Under the pieces are notes generated by a model, which had not been told where the DNA came from, made no database searches, and saw only the letters and a program-made list of their open reading frames with translations. This document shows positions 24,995 through 32,941 of a DNA stretch of 64,000 nt, piece after piece (position 1 is the stretch's first letter; the number at the start of each line of letters is the position of its first letter). The position numbers and the translations under genes were made by a program. The stretch is taken from positions 1-64,000 of the forward strand of contig NZ_NMUM01000019.1 in assembly GCF_002812805.1 (NCBI RefSeq), given 5' to 3'. The stretch is from Microbacterium lacus. Lineage in GTDB: Bacteria; Actinomycetota; Actinomycetes; Actinomycetales; Microbacteriaceae.

Positions 24995-25213
24995 TCAGAG
25001 CTGGATGCCGTGGTTTTCGTCGTTCACGCCGGCATTCCGCCCACGCCACGACTCGTACGCGATCAGCCAACCCAGGGACACCGCGATGCCGATGACGAGT
25101 CCCAGCCAGACGTTCGAGAGGCCGAAGCCCACGAGCGCTCCCGCGATGAGCAGACCGATGGTTCCGAGCAGCCACTGCACACGGCCGCGCGGCCAACGTT
25201 TCTGTCCTGACAT
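24995..25213 (-). CDS. Small two-TM membrane protein
   Basis: 72 aa, not recognised. A basic N-terminus (SGQKRWPRGR) is followed by two membrane segments (WLLGTIGLLIAGALVGFGL and VWLGLVIGIAVSLGWLIAY) and a polar tail. A TAGGCT -10 box lies 6 nt before the ATG on the minus strand (complement of 25220-25225), indicating leaderless transcription. Function unknown. Confidence 0.7.
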   Translation of the reverse strand: MSGQKRWPRGRVQWLLGTIGLLIAGALVGFGLSNVWLGLVIGIAVSLGWLIAYESWRGRNAGVNDENHGIQL

Positions 25214-25238
25214 GCCCCCAGCCTAGAGGGAGGGCGCG

Positions 25239-26192
25239 TCAGCGTGCCCGGTGGTCTTCGGGGTGCAGGCGTGGTCCTCGGCGCTCTTCGCGGGCGCCGC
25301 TCATGCGGATCAGCCGGATGGCTCGCTGACGCTGCCCCGCCCACGGCTCGAGCAGTTCGAGCATGCCGTCATCGTCCACGCGGTGACCCGTCAGCGCATA
25401 GCCGACCTCGTGGGCTAGGTGGTAGTCGCCGACGCTCACCGCATCTGGATCCCCGAAGGCCCGGATGCGGGTCTCGGCCGCCGTCCACAGGCCCACGCCG
25501 CGCACGCTCGTGAGCACGCGGTCGCGATCGGGGCCGTCGCCGGCGCGCTCCGCGGCAGCCACGAGCGAGCGGCCGATACGAGCCGCGCCCACGATGGTCC
25601 GCGCCTGCGGCGGTTCGAGACCCGCCCGGTGCCACGACCACGAGGGGATGCTCCGCCATCCTTCGATCGTCGGCGGGGCGTGCAGAGGCACCGGCGTCGG
25701 CCCCGGGGCGAGCTCGCCGTGCCAGCGCACCAGCCGGCGCCACGCCGCGAACGCCTGCATTCCGGTCACCTTCTGCTCGATGATCGCGCCGGCAAGCGCG
25801 TCGAAGACCAGATCCGTGCGGCCGAGTCGGAGCTCGATACTGCGGCGGTGGGTGTCGCGGAGGAGGGGATGGTCTCGGGGGTCGAAGGCGTCGGGGTCGT
25901 CGGAAGCGCCGCACAGGTCGGGGACCTGGGCGAGAGCCCACCCGGCTCCGTCACCCCACGCGGCAGCGCGGACAGCGCCCGACGAATCCTGTCGCAGGGC
26001 GACCGTCGCCGTGCCCTCGGGAGTTCGGCTCGCACGCCAGATCACCGGACCGTCCTGCAGGATCGTCGGATCGCCGCCCCCGCGTCGCTGGAACATGATG
26101 ACCTGCGCCAGATTGAGTGGGTGCGCGGGGCGATAGACGGTCTCGATCGGCCGATCGAAGACGCGTCCCGTTGCGCTCAGACTCAACGTCAT
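25239..26192 (-). CDS. AlkA-like DNA-3-methyladenine glycosylase family protein
   Basis: 317 aa base-excision-repair glycosylase of the HhH-GPD superfamily. The glycosylase core has IEQKVTGMQAFAAWRRLV, the helix-hairpin-helix LTSVRGVGLWTAAETRIRAFGD, and the catalytic Asp in AVSVGDYHLAHEVG. The N-terminal part (LNLAQVIMFQRRGGGDPT) resembles the AlkA N-domain. It would excise alkylated purines from DNA. A TATGGT box 6 nt before the ATG suggests a leaderless transcript. The Arg/His-rich C-terminal end is not conserved. It stands downstream of the orphan winged-helix gene, separated by about 50 bp. Confidence 0.82.
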   Translation of the reverse strand: MTLSLSATGRVFDRPIETVYRPAHPLNLAQVIMFQRRGGGDPTILQDGPVIWRASRTPEGTATVALRQDSSGAVRAAAWGDGAGWALAQVPDLCGASDDPDAFDPRDHPLLRDTHRRSIELRLGRTDLVFDALAGAIIEQKVTGMQAFAAWRRLVRWHGELAPGPTPVPLHAPPTIEGWRSIPSWSWHRAGLEPPQARTIVGAARIGRSLVAAAERAGDGPDRDRVLTSVRGVGLWTAAETRIRAFGDPDAVSVGDYHLAHEVGYALTGHRVDDDGMLELLEPWAGQRQRAIRLIRMSGAREERRGPRLHPEDHRAR

Positions 26193-26243
26193 CGCCCCAC
26201 CATACGGCGCCCGTCCGACACCGGGGGCCCAAGGCGGATCGGC

Positions 26244-26960
26244 TCAGAACCGGTCGGGCGAGGGCGTGCCGTGGCCGTAGCGGATCGAGACATCCGCGTG
26301 CCGGTCGAACCGGTAGCCGACGCCGCGGACCGTCCGCACGATGTCTTCGTAGCGTCCGAGCTTGGCGCGCAGTCGCCGGACGTGCACATCGATCGTGCGC
26401 TCGCCGGGGGCATCGTCGTCGGCGGCCGACCAGAGCGACGACACCAACTCGGTGCGCTCGATCGTGCGTCCCTCGCGGAGCACGAGGTACTGCAACAGCT
26501 CGAACTCCTTGTAGGTGAACGCCGCGGATTCGCCGTCGAGCAGCACCTTCTTGCGCGAGATGTCGACGACGACGCCGACGGATGCCGCTTCGGTCTCGTC
26601 CGAGTCGCGGCGGCTGCGTGCGACCGCGGACGGCTCGTGCAGTGCCAGGCGCACAAGATCGACGTCGCGTCCCCCGGCGTCTGTCGGCGCAAGCGCGACC
26701 GTTGCGTAGGTCTCGGCGTCGGGGGCCAGGTCGGCGAGGGTGCGGCGGAGGGCTTCGACGAGGGTGCCGAGGCTGACACCCGCCGCGGCGGCCTTCTGCT
26801 CATCGAGACCGACGTACAGGGCGAAGCCGCGCGGTGCGCTGCGCGGAGCGGCCGCGCGAACCGGTTGCGCAGCGGGGGTGCTCGGTGCGGGAAGGGATTC
26901 GACCGGCCGCAGATGTGCGGGTCGAGCGAGGGGAGCTTCGAGAAGGGCGGTGTTCGACAT
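26244..26960 (-). CDS. Orphan OmpR/PhoB-type winged-helix regulator without receiver
   Basis: 238 aa. Residues about 150-228 form an OmpR-type DNA-binding domain (FTYKEFELLQYLVLREGRTIERTELVSSLW, then ERTIDVHVRRLRAKLG and VRTVRGVGYRF). The N-terminal part is not a receiver: it is a Pro/Ala-rich segment, then an unusual small domain (FALYVGLDEQKAAAAGVSLGTLVEALRRTL) with no phospho-Asp pocket. It therefore probably acts without a kinase. The ATG at 26960 is taken as MSNTALL; upstream sequence looks like a long leader starting near 27231 with its own promoter and a leader peptide, so expression may be attenuated. Confidence 0.8.
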   Translation of the reverse strand: MSNTALLEAPLARPAHLRPVESLPAPSTPAAQPVRAAAPRSAPRGFALYVGLDEQKAAAAGVSLGTLVEALRRTLADLAPDAETYATVALAPTDAGGRDVDLVRLALHEPSAVARSRRDSDETEAASVGVVVDISRKKVLLDGESAAFTYKEFELLQYLVLREGRTIERTELVSSLWSAADDDAPGERTIDVHVRRLRAKLGRYEDIVRTVRGVGYRFDRHADVSIRYGHGTPSPDRF

Positions 26961-27129
26961 GATGAGGTCTTCTTCCGGGAGGGAACCCTGCGGGTTCTCC
27001 GAGGTACGGCGATGTGTCGGCCGGTGGCCGGGTGAGGGGTGTCCGAAATCCCCGACTTCTGCGGGGGTGGCACCCGGGGCCGTCGCGGCCGCGTCGGCGG
27101 CGGCGTGAGGGCCCGGCTGGGTCACGAGA

Positions 27130-27231
27130 TCAGCGACACATTCGACAACACAGGGCAACGCGACCGGCGCTCATCGTGCCGGCACTCCGGTTCGCCTCCC
27201 AGGCGGACACAGGGCGTGCGTTGTCACTCAT
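27130..27231 (-). CDS. Leaderless 33-aa leader peptide ending in a Cys-rich motif
   Basis: The ATG lies 7 nt after a strong -10 box, so it would be the first codon of the transcript. The peptide begins MSDNARPVSAWEANR and ends LCCRMCR before TGA. Cys-ended leaderless uORFs act as cysteine attenuators in mycobacteria and relatives, where ribosome speed over Cys codons sets downstream expression. Three Cys codons within the last six sense codons match that plan. About 170 nt separate its stop from the winged-helix gene. This is the only feature seen in the 355-bp gap. Function is inferred; a chance reading frame is possible. Confidence 0.45.
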   Translation of the reverse strand: MSDNARPVSAWEANRSAGTMSAGRVALCCRMCR

Positions 27232-27238
27232 GCCGCCG

Positions 27239-27268
27239 ATTATCTCCGAGATCCCCGGGATGTGTCAA
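27239..27268 (-). promoter_or_regulatory. Strong sigma-A-type promoter for the winged-helix transcript
   Basis: On the minus strand TTGACA (complement of 27263-27268), an 18-bp spacer and GATAAT (complement of 27239-27244). This is the best consensus promoter in the window. It implies a ~270-nt leader before the winged-helix gene. Confidence 0.7.
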
Positions 27269-27315
27269 ACTGCGCGGGCATCCCGGCATTCTCGGTGGCC
27301 GGTTTCGCATTCTGC

Positions 27316-28296
27316 TCAGTCGGCGCCGAAGCGCTCCGCCAGCCAGGAGACCTGTCGCAGCCACTGGTGGTGACCGCCTCCCTCGTGACCGTTGTACTCG
27401 TACACTTCGATGTTTTTGTCTGCCGATGACACCGCGTTGTAGGCGGCGAAAACGCTCGCCGGGAGGACGATCTCGTCCATGAGGGCCACCGAGAACAGCG
27501 CCGGCGCGGTGATCCGCCGCGCGAGGATCGCGCCGTCGAAGTGAGAGAGCGTGTGCAGGGCCGTCGCGGCGGCGGCGCGGTTCACCGACAGGTAGCGGGT
27601 GATTTCGGTAAACGGGTCGTGGGGTGTGCGGGTGATCGAGCGCGGGAAGTCGCAGAGGAAAGGTACGTCGGGCATGACGGCGGCGACCAGAGGCGAGAGA
27701 GCAGCCGCCGCGATAGCGGTACCCCCTCCCTGGCTACCGCCGGTCACGGCGATGCGGTCCCGGTCGATTCCACGCAGCTCCGCGACAGTTTCAACGAGTC
27801 GCACGGCGTCGGTGAACATGCGCCGGTAGTAGTACTGCGATGGGTCGTGGATGCCTCGGGTCATGACCCCCTGCGCTGCTGGTCCGGACCCGTGCGGGTC
27901 GGGAGTGTCCCCGCCCGATCCCCAGTTGCCGCCCTGACCGCGGGTGTCCATGAGGACGTGCACATAACCGCAGGCGGCCCACTTCAGGTGTTCACCCGGT
28001 AGACCCCGACCGCCCCCGTAACCGAGGTACTCGATCACAACCGGGCGGGACTCGCTCGATCGCGGGCGTGAGATCCATGCGCGGATGGGGTCTCCGGCGA
28101 AACCCGAGAACTCCAGGTCTTCGATCACGATCTCAGAGATCGGGGTGCGCGCCGGCGCGATGACCGGATCGGATGCGGCGGCCCGCGCCTCATCGAGCGT
28201 TTCGCTCCAGAAGGCATCGAGTCCGGTGGGCTCGGCGAGTTTCGGGGAGTAGACCCGTAGCTCGTCCAGGGGTAGGTCGGTGAACGAAAGCGCCAT
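27316..28296 (-). CDS. CE7 acetylxylan esterase / cephalosporin-C deacetylase family
   Basis: 326 aa alpha/beta-hydrolase that would remove acetyl groups from xylo- or other short oligosaccharides inside the cell. Family marks: RGQGGNWGSGGDTPDPHGSGP (the RGQ motif region), nucleophile Ser in the GGSQGGG elbow, Asp in VALMDEIVLP, and His in YNGHEGGGHHQ. There is no signal peptide, consistent with action on imported oligosaccharides. It is divergent from the LacI gene with operators in the gap, suggesting membership of the same regulon as the transporter and glycosidases. Confidence 0.9.
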   Translation of the reverse strand: MALSFTDLPLDELRVYSPKLAEPTGLDAFWSETLDEARAAASDPVIAPARTPISEIVIEDLEFSGFAGDPIRAWISRPRSSESRPVVIEYLGYGGGRGLPGEHLKWAACGYVHVLMDTRGQGGNWGSGGDTPDPHGSGPAAQGVMTRGIHDPSQYYYRRMFTDAVRLVETVAELRGIDRDRIAVTGGSQGGGTAIAAAALSPLVAAVMPDVPFLCDFPRSITRTPHDPFTEITRYLSVNRAAAATALHTLSHFDGAILARRITAPALFSVALMDEIVLPASVFAAYNAVSSADKNIEVYEYNGHEGGGHHQWLRQVSWLAERFGAD

Positions 28297-28392
28297 CGAT
28301 TCCTCGTTCGGTGCAAGGGAGAAGTGTCCACAACCCTAGGGGAGCGTCGATGCGTTCACCGCTCGATAAGTTGTGTCAAACGCCAAAAGGTC

Positions 28393-28422
28393 TTGCTTTT
28401 GTTCGAGGGTGCGGCATAGAGT
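28393..28422 (+). promoter_or_regulatory. lacI-type gene promoter
   Basis: TTGCTT (28393-28398), an 18-bp spacer and TAGAGT (28417-28422). The operators begin 6 bp downstream, in the region of the transcription start, so a bound repressor would block initiation. Confidence 0.55.
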
Positions 28423-28428
28423 GCCTGT

Positions 28429-28453
28429 CGAAGCGCTTCCGCGAAACGCTTCG
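28429..28453. promoter_or_regulatory. Two LacI-family operators
   Basis: CGAAGCGCTTCC (28429-28440) and CGAAACGCTTCG (28442-28453) are adjacent near-palindromes of the GAAnCGnTTC class typical of LacI/CcpA-type regulators, with centres 13 bp apart. A perfect version stands before the transporter operon at 29572. Confidence 0.75.
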
Positions 28454-28509
28454 ACATTCCGATCCGCTCTCAATCCTCAGTTCGACAACACTCAGACAAC
28501 GGAGTCCGC

Positions 28510-29538
28510 ATGGCGAAGATCAACGAGGTGGCCAAGGCCGCCGGCGTCTCGATCAGCACCGTGTCGTATGCGCTGAGCGGGAAGCGCCCCGTCTCACCCG
28601 ACACGCGTCGGCGCATCGAGGACGTCGCTCGCGAGCTCGGCTACGAGCCGAACGCGGGAGCTCGCATGCTCGCGGGTAGCCGCACGCATATCTTCGCCCT
28701 GACCGAGCCGTTGCGCGTCGACACCCACGCGCCGACCCACATGGCGTTCGTGCTCGCGACCGCCGTCGCCGCGCGCAGGCAGGGCTACGACATCCTGCTG
28801 CTGACCGACGAGCAGGCGTCCGCGGGCATGCGGAGGGTCGCGGCGAGCGACCTGGCGGACGCGGTTCTGGTGCTCGATGTGGCTCCTGATGACGAGCGAG
28901 TGGCGATCGCGCGCTCGATCGCGATCCCCACGATCTTCATCGGGATCCCGAACGACCATGAGGGCCTGGTCTGCGTCGACCTCGACTTCGAGGCCGCAGC
29001 GCGCATGGCTGTGGATCGCGTGGCGGACGCCGGGCACAGGCGTGTCGCGATGATCGGGCAGCCCGCGGTCGCGTATCGACGATCCAACTTCCCCCCTCGC
29101 GTCCGCACCGCGTACGAGGCGCGAGCGCAGACACGAGGCCTGGCGCACTCATTCGGCGCGAGTGGCGAGCTTCAGATGGAAGCCCATGCCGTCCGGGCAG
29201 AACTCACCGCGGCGCTGGAGCAGGGCGCGACCGCGCTTCTCCTGCACGGAGCGGACGACATGCACGTCGTCGTTCTGGCCGAGCTTGCCGCCCGCGGACT
29301 CGAGGTCGGCCGTGACATCTCGGTGCTCTCGGTTGCCGCCTCGTTCGACATGGCACTGCTGCCGATGGCGCTCGACACGATCCCGCTCATCCCGCAGGCG
29401 TCGTGTGAACGGGCGGTCGAATTGGCTGTGCAGGCCCTGGGGCCCGACCGGCTGCAACCGGCGGTTCACCTCATCGATCCCCTCTACGTGGCTGCGGGCA
29501 CCGTCCTCGCCCCCGCCGCACTCGCCGAACGGGCGTGA
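28510..29538 (+). CDS. LacI-family transcriptional regulator
   Basis: 342 aa. The N-terminal DNA-binding domain is canonical (AKINEVAKAAGVSISTVSYALSGKRPVSPDTRRRIEDVARELGY), with the hinge helix GARMLAG, then a periplasmic-binding-protein-like effector domain (VLVLDVAPDDERV, GHRRVAMIGQPAV, PLIPQASCERAVELAVQAL). Operators in its own promoter and before the downstream transporter indicate a local, autoregulated repressor induced by an imported sugar, probably a xyloside or glucoside given the enzymes. Confidence 0.92.
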   Translation: MAKINEVAKAAGVSISTVSYALSGKRPVSPDTRRRIEDVARELGYEPNAGARMLAGSRTHIFALTEPLRVDTHAPTHMAFVLATAVAARRQGYDILLLTDEQASAGMRRVAASDLADAVLVLDVAPDDERVAIARSIAIPTIFIGIPNDHEGLVCVDLDFEAAARMAVDRVADAGHRRVAMIGQPAVAYRRSNFPPRVRTAYEARAQTRGLAHSFGASGELQMEAHAVRAELTAALEQGATALLLHGADDMHVVVLAELAARGLEVGRDISVLSVAASFDMALLPMALDTIPLIPQASCERAVELAVQALGPDRLQPAVHLIDPLYVAAGTVLAPAALAERA

Positions 29539-29571
29539 GCGTGAAGAACACGCACACGACCATGTCATCAA

Positions 29572-29585
29572 TCGAAGCGCTTCGA
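29572..29585. promoter_or_regulatory. Perfect LacI-type operator before the sugar operon
   Basis: TCGAAGCGCTTCGA is a 14-bp perfect palindrome 75 bp before the binding-protein gene. It shares the GAAGCGCTTC core with the sites at 28429. A further perfect palindrome CACACGC-A-GCGTGTG (29596-29610) follows; its role is unclear. I could not identify a convincing -10 here. Confidence 0.75.
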
Positions 29586-29660
29586 CGAATACCCCCACAC
29601 GCAGCGTGTGCGGTTCACCGATCCCGACCAATGCGGGTCACCAAGAAAGGAGTGCCGACG

Positions 29661-30974
29661 ATGGCACAACACAGCACCAGAAAGAAGAACACGCGGCTCA
29701 TCGCCGCCGTCGGCGCGATCGCCGTCGGCGCGCTCGCCCTCAGCTCCTGCTCGGGCGGATCCGGGGGAGGCGAGGACGACAACACCCTCACCCTCTGGCA
29801 CTACGAAGGAGCCAACAGCGCGATGGGCATCGCATGGGCCGAGGCGATCGAGGTCTTCGAGGAGGAGACCGGCGCGACGGTCGAATTCGAGGAGCGGAGC
29901 TTCGAGCAGATCCGCTCGACCGCGAGCCAGGTGCTGAACTCCGACGAGGCCCCCGACCTCATGGAGTTCAACAAGGGCAACGCCACGGCAGGATTCCTTG
30001 CCAGCCAGGGTCTGATCAGTGACATCAGCGAAGCCGTCGAAGAGTACGGCTGGGACGACATGCTGGCCCCCGCCCTCCAGACCACGGCGCGCTACACCGA
30101 AGACGGCGTCATGGGCTCCGGCGAGTGGTACGGCATTCCCAACTACGGCGAGTTCGTCACCGTGTACTACAACAAGGACGCCTTCGCCGCTGCGGGGCTG
30201 GAGGTGCCGACGACCTACGACGAATTCATCGAGGTGCTCGACGCGTTCCAGGCGCAGGGCATCACGCCGCTCGCCGAGGCAGGCCTGGAGTACCCCCTGG
30301 GTCAGCTCTGGTACCAGCTCGCGCTGAGCCAGGCGGACCGCCAGTGGGTCAACGACTACCAGCTGTACGAGAACCCCGTCGACTGGACAGGGGATGAGAT
30401 CACGTACGCCACCGAGACCGTCAAGGAGTACGCCGACAAGGGCTACTTCTCGCCCGACGTCACGGGCATCAAGGCCGAGGATGCGGGTGTGTCCTTCATC
30501 AACGGTACGGCGCCTATCTTCGTCTCGGGCAGCTGGTGGTACGGCCGCCTCGTCGACGAGATCTCGACCTTCGACTTCGGCGTCTTCCCGTTCCCCGACA
30601 GCCAGCTGAGCCTGGGTTCGTCGGGCAACCTGTGGGTCGTTCCCGAGCGTGCGGCGAACAAGGAACTCGCGTACGAGTTCATCGACATCACGATGCGTCC
30701 CGAGATCCAGGCGCTCATCGGCAACAACGGCGGTCTGCCCGTCGCCGCCGATGTGGCCGACATCACCGACGAGAAGAGCCTCGAACTCATCGAGGCCTTC
30801 AACGCCGTCAACGAACTGGACGGCCTGTCGTTCTACCCGGACTGGCCCACCCCCACGTTCTACGACACCCTCGTCGCCGAACTGCAGGAGCTCGTCAACG
30901 GCACGAAGACGGCAGCTGAAGTCCAGGAGGCGCTCGGCGCCGAGTACGACTCGTACGTCGACGACTTCCGTTGA
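29661..30974 (+). CDS. Sugar ABC transporter substrate-binding lipoprotein
   Basis: 437 aa family-1 (CUT1) solute-binding protein. A lipoprotein signal with lipobox ALSSC (Cys30) anchors it outside the membrane. Mature features are LTLWHYEGANSAMGIAWAEAIEVFEEETGATVEFEE, NKGNATAGFLA, YYNKDAFAAAGLEVPTTYDEFIEVL and a Trp/Tyr-rich sugar-binding region (GSWWYGRLVDE, LGQLWYQLAL). AAGGAG lies 9 nt before the ATG. It is the first gene of the transporter/glycosidase operon; a strong hairpin after its stop may raise its level over the permeases. No ATPase gene is in the operon, so a shared MsiK-type ATPase is likely. Confidence 0.92.
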   Translation: MAQHSTRKKNTRLIAAVGAIAVGALALSSCSGGSGGGEDDNTLTLWHYEGANSAMGIAWAEAIEVFEEETGATVEFEERSFEQIRSTASQVLNSDEAPDLMEFNKGNATAGFLASQGLISDISEAVEEYGWDDMLAPALQTTARYTEDGVMGSGEWYGIPNYGEFVTVYYNKDAFAAAGLEVPTTYDEFIEVLDAFQAQGITPLAEAGLEYPLGQLWYQLALSQADRQWVNDYQLYENPVDWTGDEITYATETVKEYADKGYFSPDVTGIKAEDAGVSFINGTAPIFVSGSWWYGRLVDEISTFDFGVFPFPDSQLSLGSSGNLWVVPERAANKELAYEFIDITMRPEIQALIGNNGGLPVAADVADITDEKSLELIEAFNAVNELDGLSFYPDWPTPTFYDTLVAELQELVNGTKTAAEVQEALGAEYDSYVDDFR

Positions 30975-30979
30975 TGCAC

Positions 30980-31013
30980 CGGTGGTGGCTCGCCCGTGTG
31001 CGAGCCACCACCG
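30980..31013 (+). other. Intercistronic RNA hairpin after the binding-protein gene
   Basis: A perfect 14-bp stem CGGTGGTGGCTCGC / GCGAGCCACCACCG with a 6-nt loop sits 5 nt past the stop codon and 57 nt before the permease start. With no T-run, partial termination or protection of the upstream mRNA from 3' decay is expected, giving more binding protein than permease. Confidence 0.75.
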
Positions 31014-31070
31014 ACCGCGCTGCTCCGGCAGCATCCTTCTGTTCGCACGAACCTCCCGAGGAGCCCGGCG

Positions 31071-32048
31071 ATGACCGCTGTCCCGTTCGTCCGCACGCCG
31101 CGGACAAAAACGAAACTCCCACCCGAGGAGCCGCTGATCCCCCAGCGTCGGGGTGGCACGGCCGGGTACTGGCTGTATCTCGTTCCGGGCCTCGTGCTGG
31201 TGACGGTCATCATCGTCGTCCCGCTCGTCTGGAACGTGTACCTCAGCTTCACCGACTGGCGGGGCATCCGTCCGCCGGAATTCATCGGGCTTGCGAACTG
31301 GATCGAACTCGCCGGTGATGCGAAGTTCTGGACGTCGTTCGGCAACAGCATCTGGATGATCATCGCGATGGTGATCTTCCCGACCATCATCGGGCTCGTG
31401 CTGGCGGCCCTGCTGTTCGACGTCATCGGCCGGAAGTTCGGTGGCCGCTTCGCCAGCTTCCTGCGCGCCACCTATTACCTGCCGCAGATCCTGCCCGCGG
31501 CGATCGCGGGCATCGTGATCGGTTGGATCCTCCGTCCGCAAGACGGAGCGCTCAACACCATCCTCGAAGACATCGGTCTCGGATTCCTCGCCCACAACTG
31601 GCTCGGCTCGCCCGACACTGCTCTCGCCAGCATCATGGTCGTGCTGGTCTGGATTCAGATCGGCTACCCGGTCGTCGTGTTCATGGCGGCTCTGCAGCGC
31701 GTGGACCCCGAGCTGTATGAGGCGGCGGAGCTCGACGGTGCGAACTGGTTCCAGCGGTTCCGTGCCATCACGGTCACGATCATCCGGCCCGAGATCTACG
31801 TCGTCACGCTCACGTGCACGATCGCGGCCTTGAAGGTGTTCGGGCCGGTGTACGTGCTGACCCGCGGTGGTCCCGGCGACTCCACGATCGTGCCGGCGTA
31901 CTACGCATACAGCGAGTTCTTCCAGTCGCAGCAGGTCGGCTACGGCTCGACCATCGCCACGGCGCTGACGATCGTCATCGCGGTCGTATCGATCCTGTTC
32001 ATCCGCGCGCAGAACGCCGCGGAGCGCAAAGAAAGGGCGGGACTGTAA
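31071..32048 (+). CDS. Sugar ABC transporter permease, MalF-like
   Basis: 325 aa, six membrane segments after a basic N-terminus (WLYLVPGLVLVTVIIVVPLVWNVYLSFTDW). It carries the binding-protein-dependent permease EAA loop (YEAAELDGANWFQRFRAITVTIIRP), which docks the ATPase. A start at 31071 with GAGGAG 8 nt upstream is used rather than a longer frame. The stop overlaps the next start (TAATG). It forms the CUT1 transmembrane pair with the next gene. Confidence 0.92.
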   Translation: MTAVPFVRTPRTKTKLPPEEPLIPQRRGGTAGYWLYLVPGLVLVTVIIVVPLVWNVYLSFTDWRGIRPPEFIGLANWIELAGDAKFWTSFGNSIWMIIAMVIFPTIIGLVLAALLFDVIGRKFGGRFASFLRATYYLPQILPAAIAGIVIGWILRPQDGALNTILEDIGLGFLAHNWLGSPDTALASIMVVLVWIQIGYPVVVFMAALQRVDPELYEAAELDGANWFQRFRAITVTIIRPEIYVVTLTCTIAALKVFGPVYVLTRGGPGDSTIVPAYYAYSEFFQSQQVGYGSTIATALTIVIAVVSILFIRAQNAAERKERAGL

Positions 32049-32941
32049 TGGCCGCCACAATGGCAATGACCACGGTGCGAGGCGGCAAGAAGGCCCCCGC
32101 GCCGCGCGGCGGAATGACCAAACGCCGGGGCGTCGACTGGCTCCTCGTCGCGTTCGCGGTCGTTGCGGCGATCCTGATCATCGCGCCCTTCTACCTGATC
32201 CTGATCAACTCGTTCAAGTCGCCCACCGACTACTCCAACGGCGGCCCCCTCGCGCTGCCGACGGGTCTCTACTTCGACGGCATCATCGCGTTCTGGGAGC
32301 GCGTGAACTTCCCCGAGAAGGTGTGGAACTCGTTCTTCATCTCGGGCACGGTCGCGGTACTCGCCGTGCTCATCTCGGTGCTCAATGCCTTCGCCATCGG
32401 AATTGGACGCGTGCGCGGGCGCTCGTGGATCGTGCTGCTGTTCCTGCTCGCCAACCTGCTGCCGCAAGAGGCGCTCCTGTACCCGCTGTACTACATGTTC
32501 CGCGAGGTCGGTCTGTACAACAACGTGTGGAGCGTGATCATCGTCTTCACGGTGATCCAGGCGGCGTTCGGCACGTACCTGCTCTCGGCGGTGTACGGCA
32601 CGTTCCCGAAGGAGGTGCTCGAGGCGGCATCCATCGACGGCGCAAGCCGGTGGCAGATCCTCTGGCGCGTCATCTTCCCGATCAGTCGCCCGACCCTGTC
32701 GGTGCTCCTCATCTTCTTCTTCATCTGGACGTGGAACGAGTTCCTCATCCCGCTGACGTTCCTCGTCTCGAACGAGAACCAGACGGTGCCGGTCGCCATC
32801 AGCGTGCTGCAGGGCGACCGCCTGATGGATGTCACGACCACCAGTGCCTCGGCGCTGCTGGGCCTGATTCCGACCCTTCTCTTCTTCCTCATCTTCCAAC
32901 GCACGCTCACCCGCGGCATCACAGCAGGAGCAGTCAAGTAA
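32048..32941 (+). CDS. Sugar ABC transporter permease, MalG-like
   Basis: 297 aa, six membrane segments (WLLVAFAVVAAILIIAPFYLIL at the N-terminus). EAA loop: LEAASIDGASRWQILWRVIFPISRPTL. The ATG overlaps the stop of the first permease and its own stop overlaps the alpha-xylosidase start, so three genes are translationally coupled. Together with 29661 and 31071 it would import an oligosaccharide. Confidence 0.92.
   Translation: MAATMAMTTVRGGKKAPAPRGGMTKRRGVDWLLVAFAVVAAILIIAPFYLILINSFKSPTDYSNGGPLALPTGLYFDGIIAFWERVNFPEKVWNSFFISGTVAVLAVLISVLNAFAIGIGRVRGRSWIVLLFLLANLLPQEALLYPLYYMFREVGLYNNVWSVIIVFTVIQAAFGTYLLSAVYGTFPKEVLEAASIDGASRWQILWRVIFPISRPTLSVLLIFFFIWTWNEFLIPLTFLVSNENQTVPVAISVLQGDRLMDVTTTSASALLGLIPTLLFFLIFQRTLTRGITAGAVK

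Noticed and set aside
30996-31070. N-terminal extension of the first permease to 30996
   Set aside because: It would begin inside the intercistronic hairpin loop and stem; the ATG at 31071 has GAGGAG in place.
29568-32066. 832-aa minus-strand open frame across the sugar transporter genes
   Set aside because: Shadow of high-GC codon use: Arg/Asp/Val-rich, no motif, opposite three well-supported genes.
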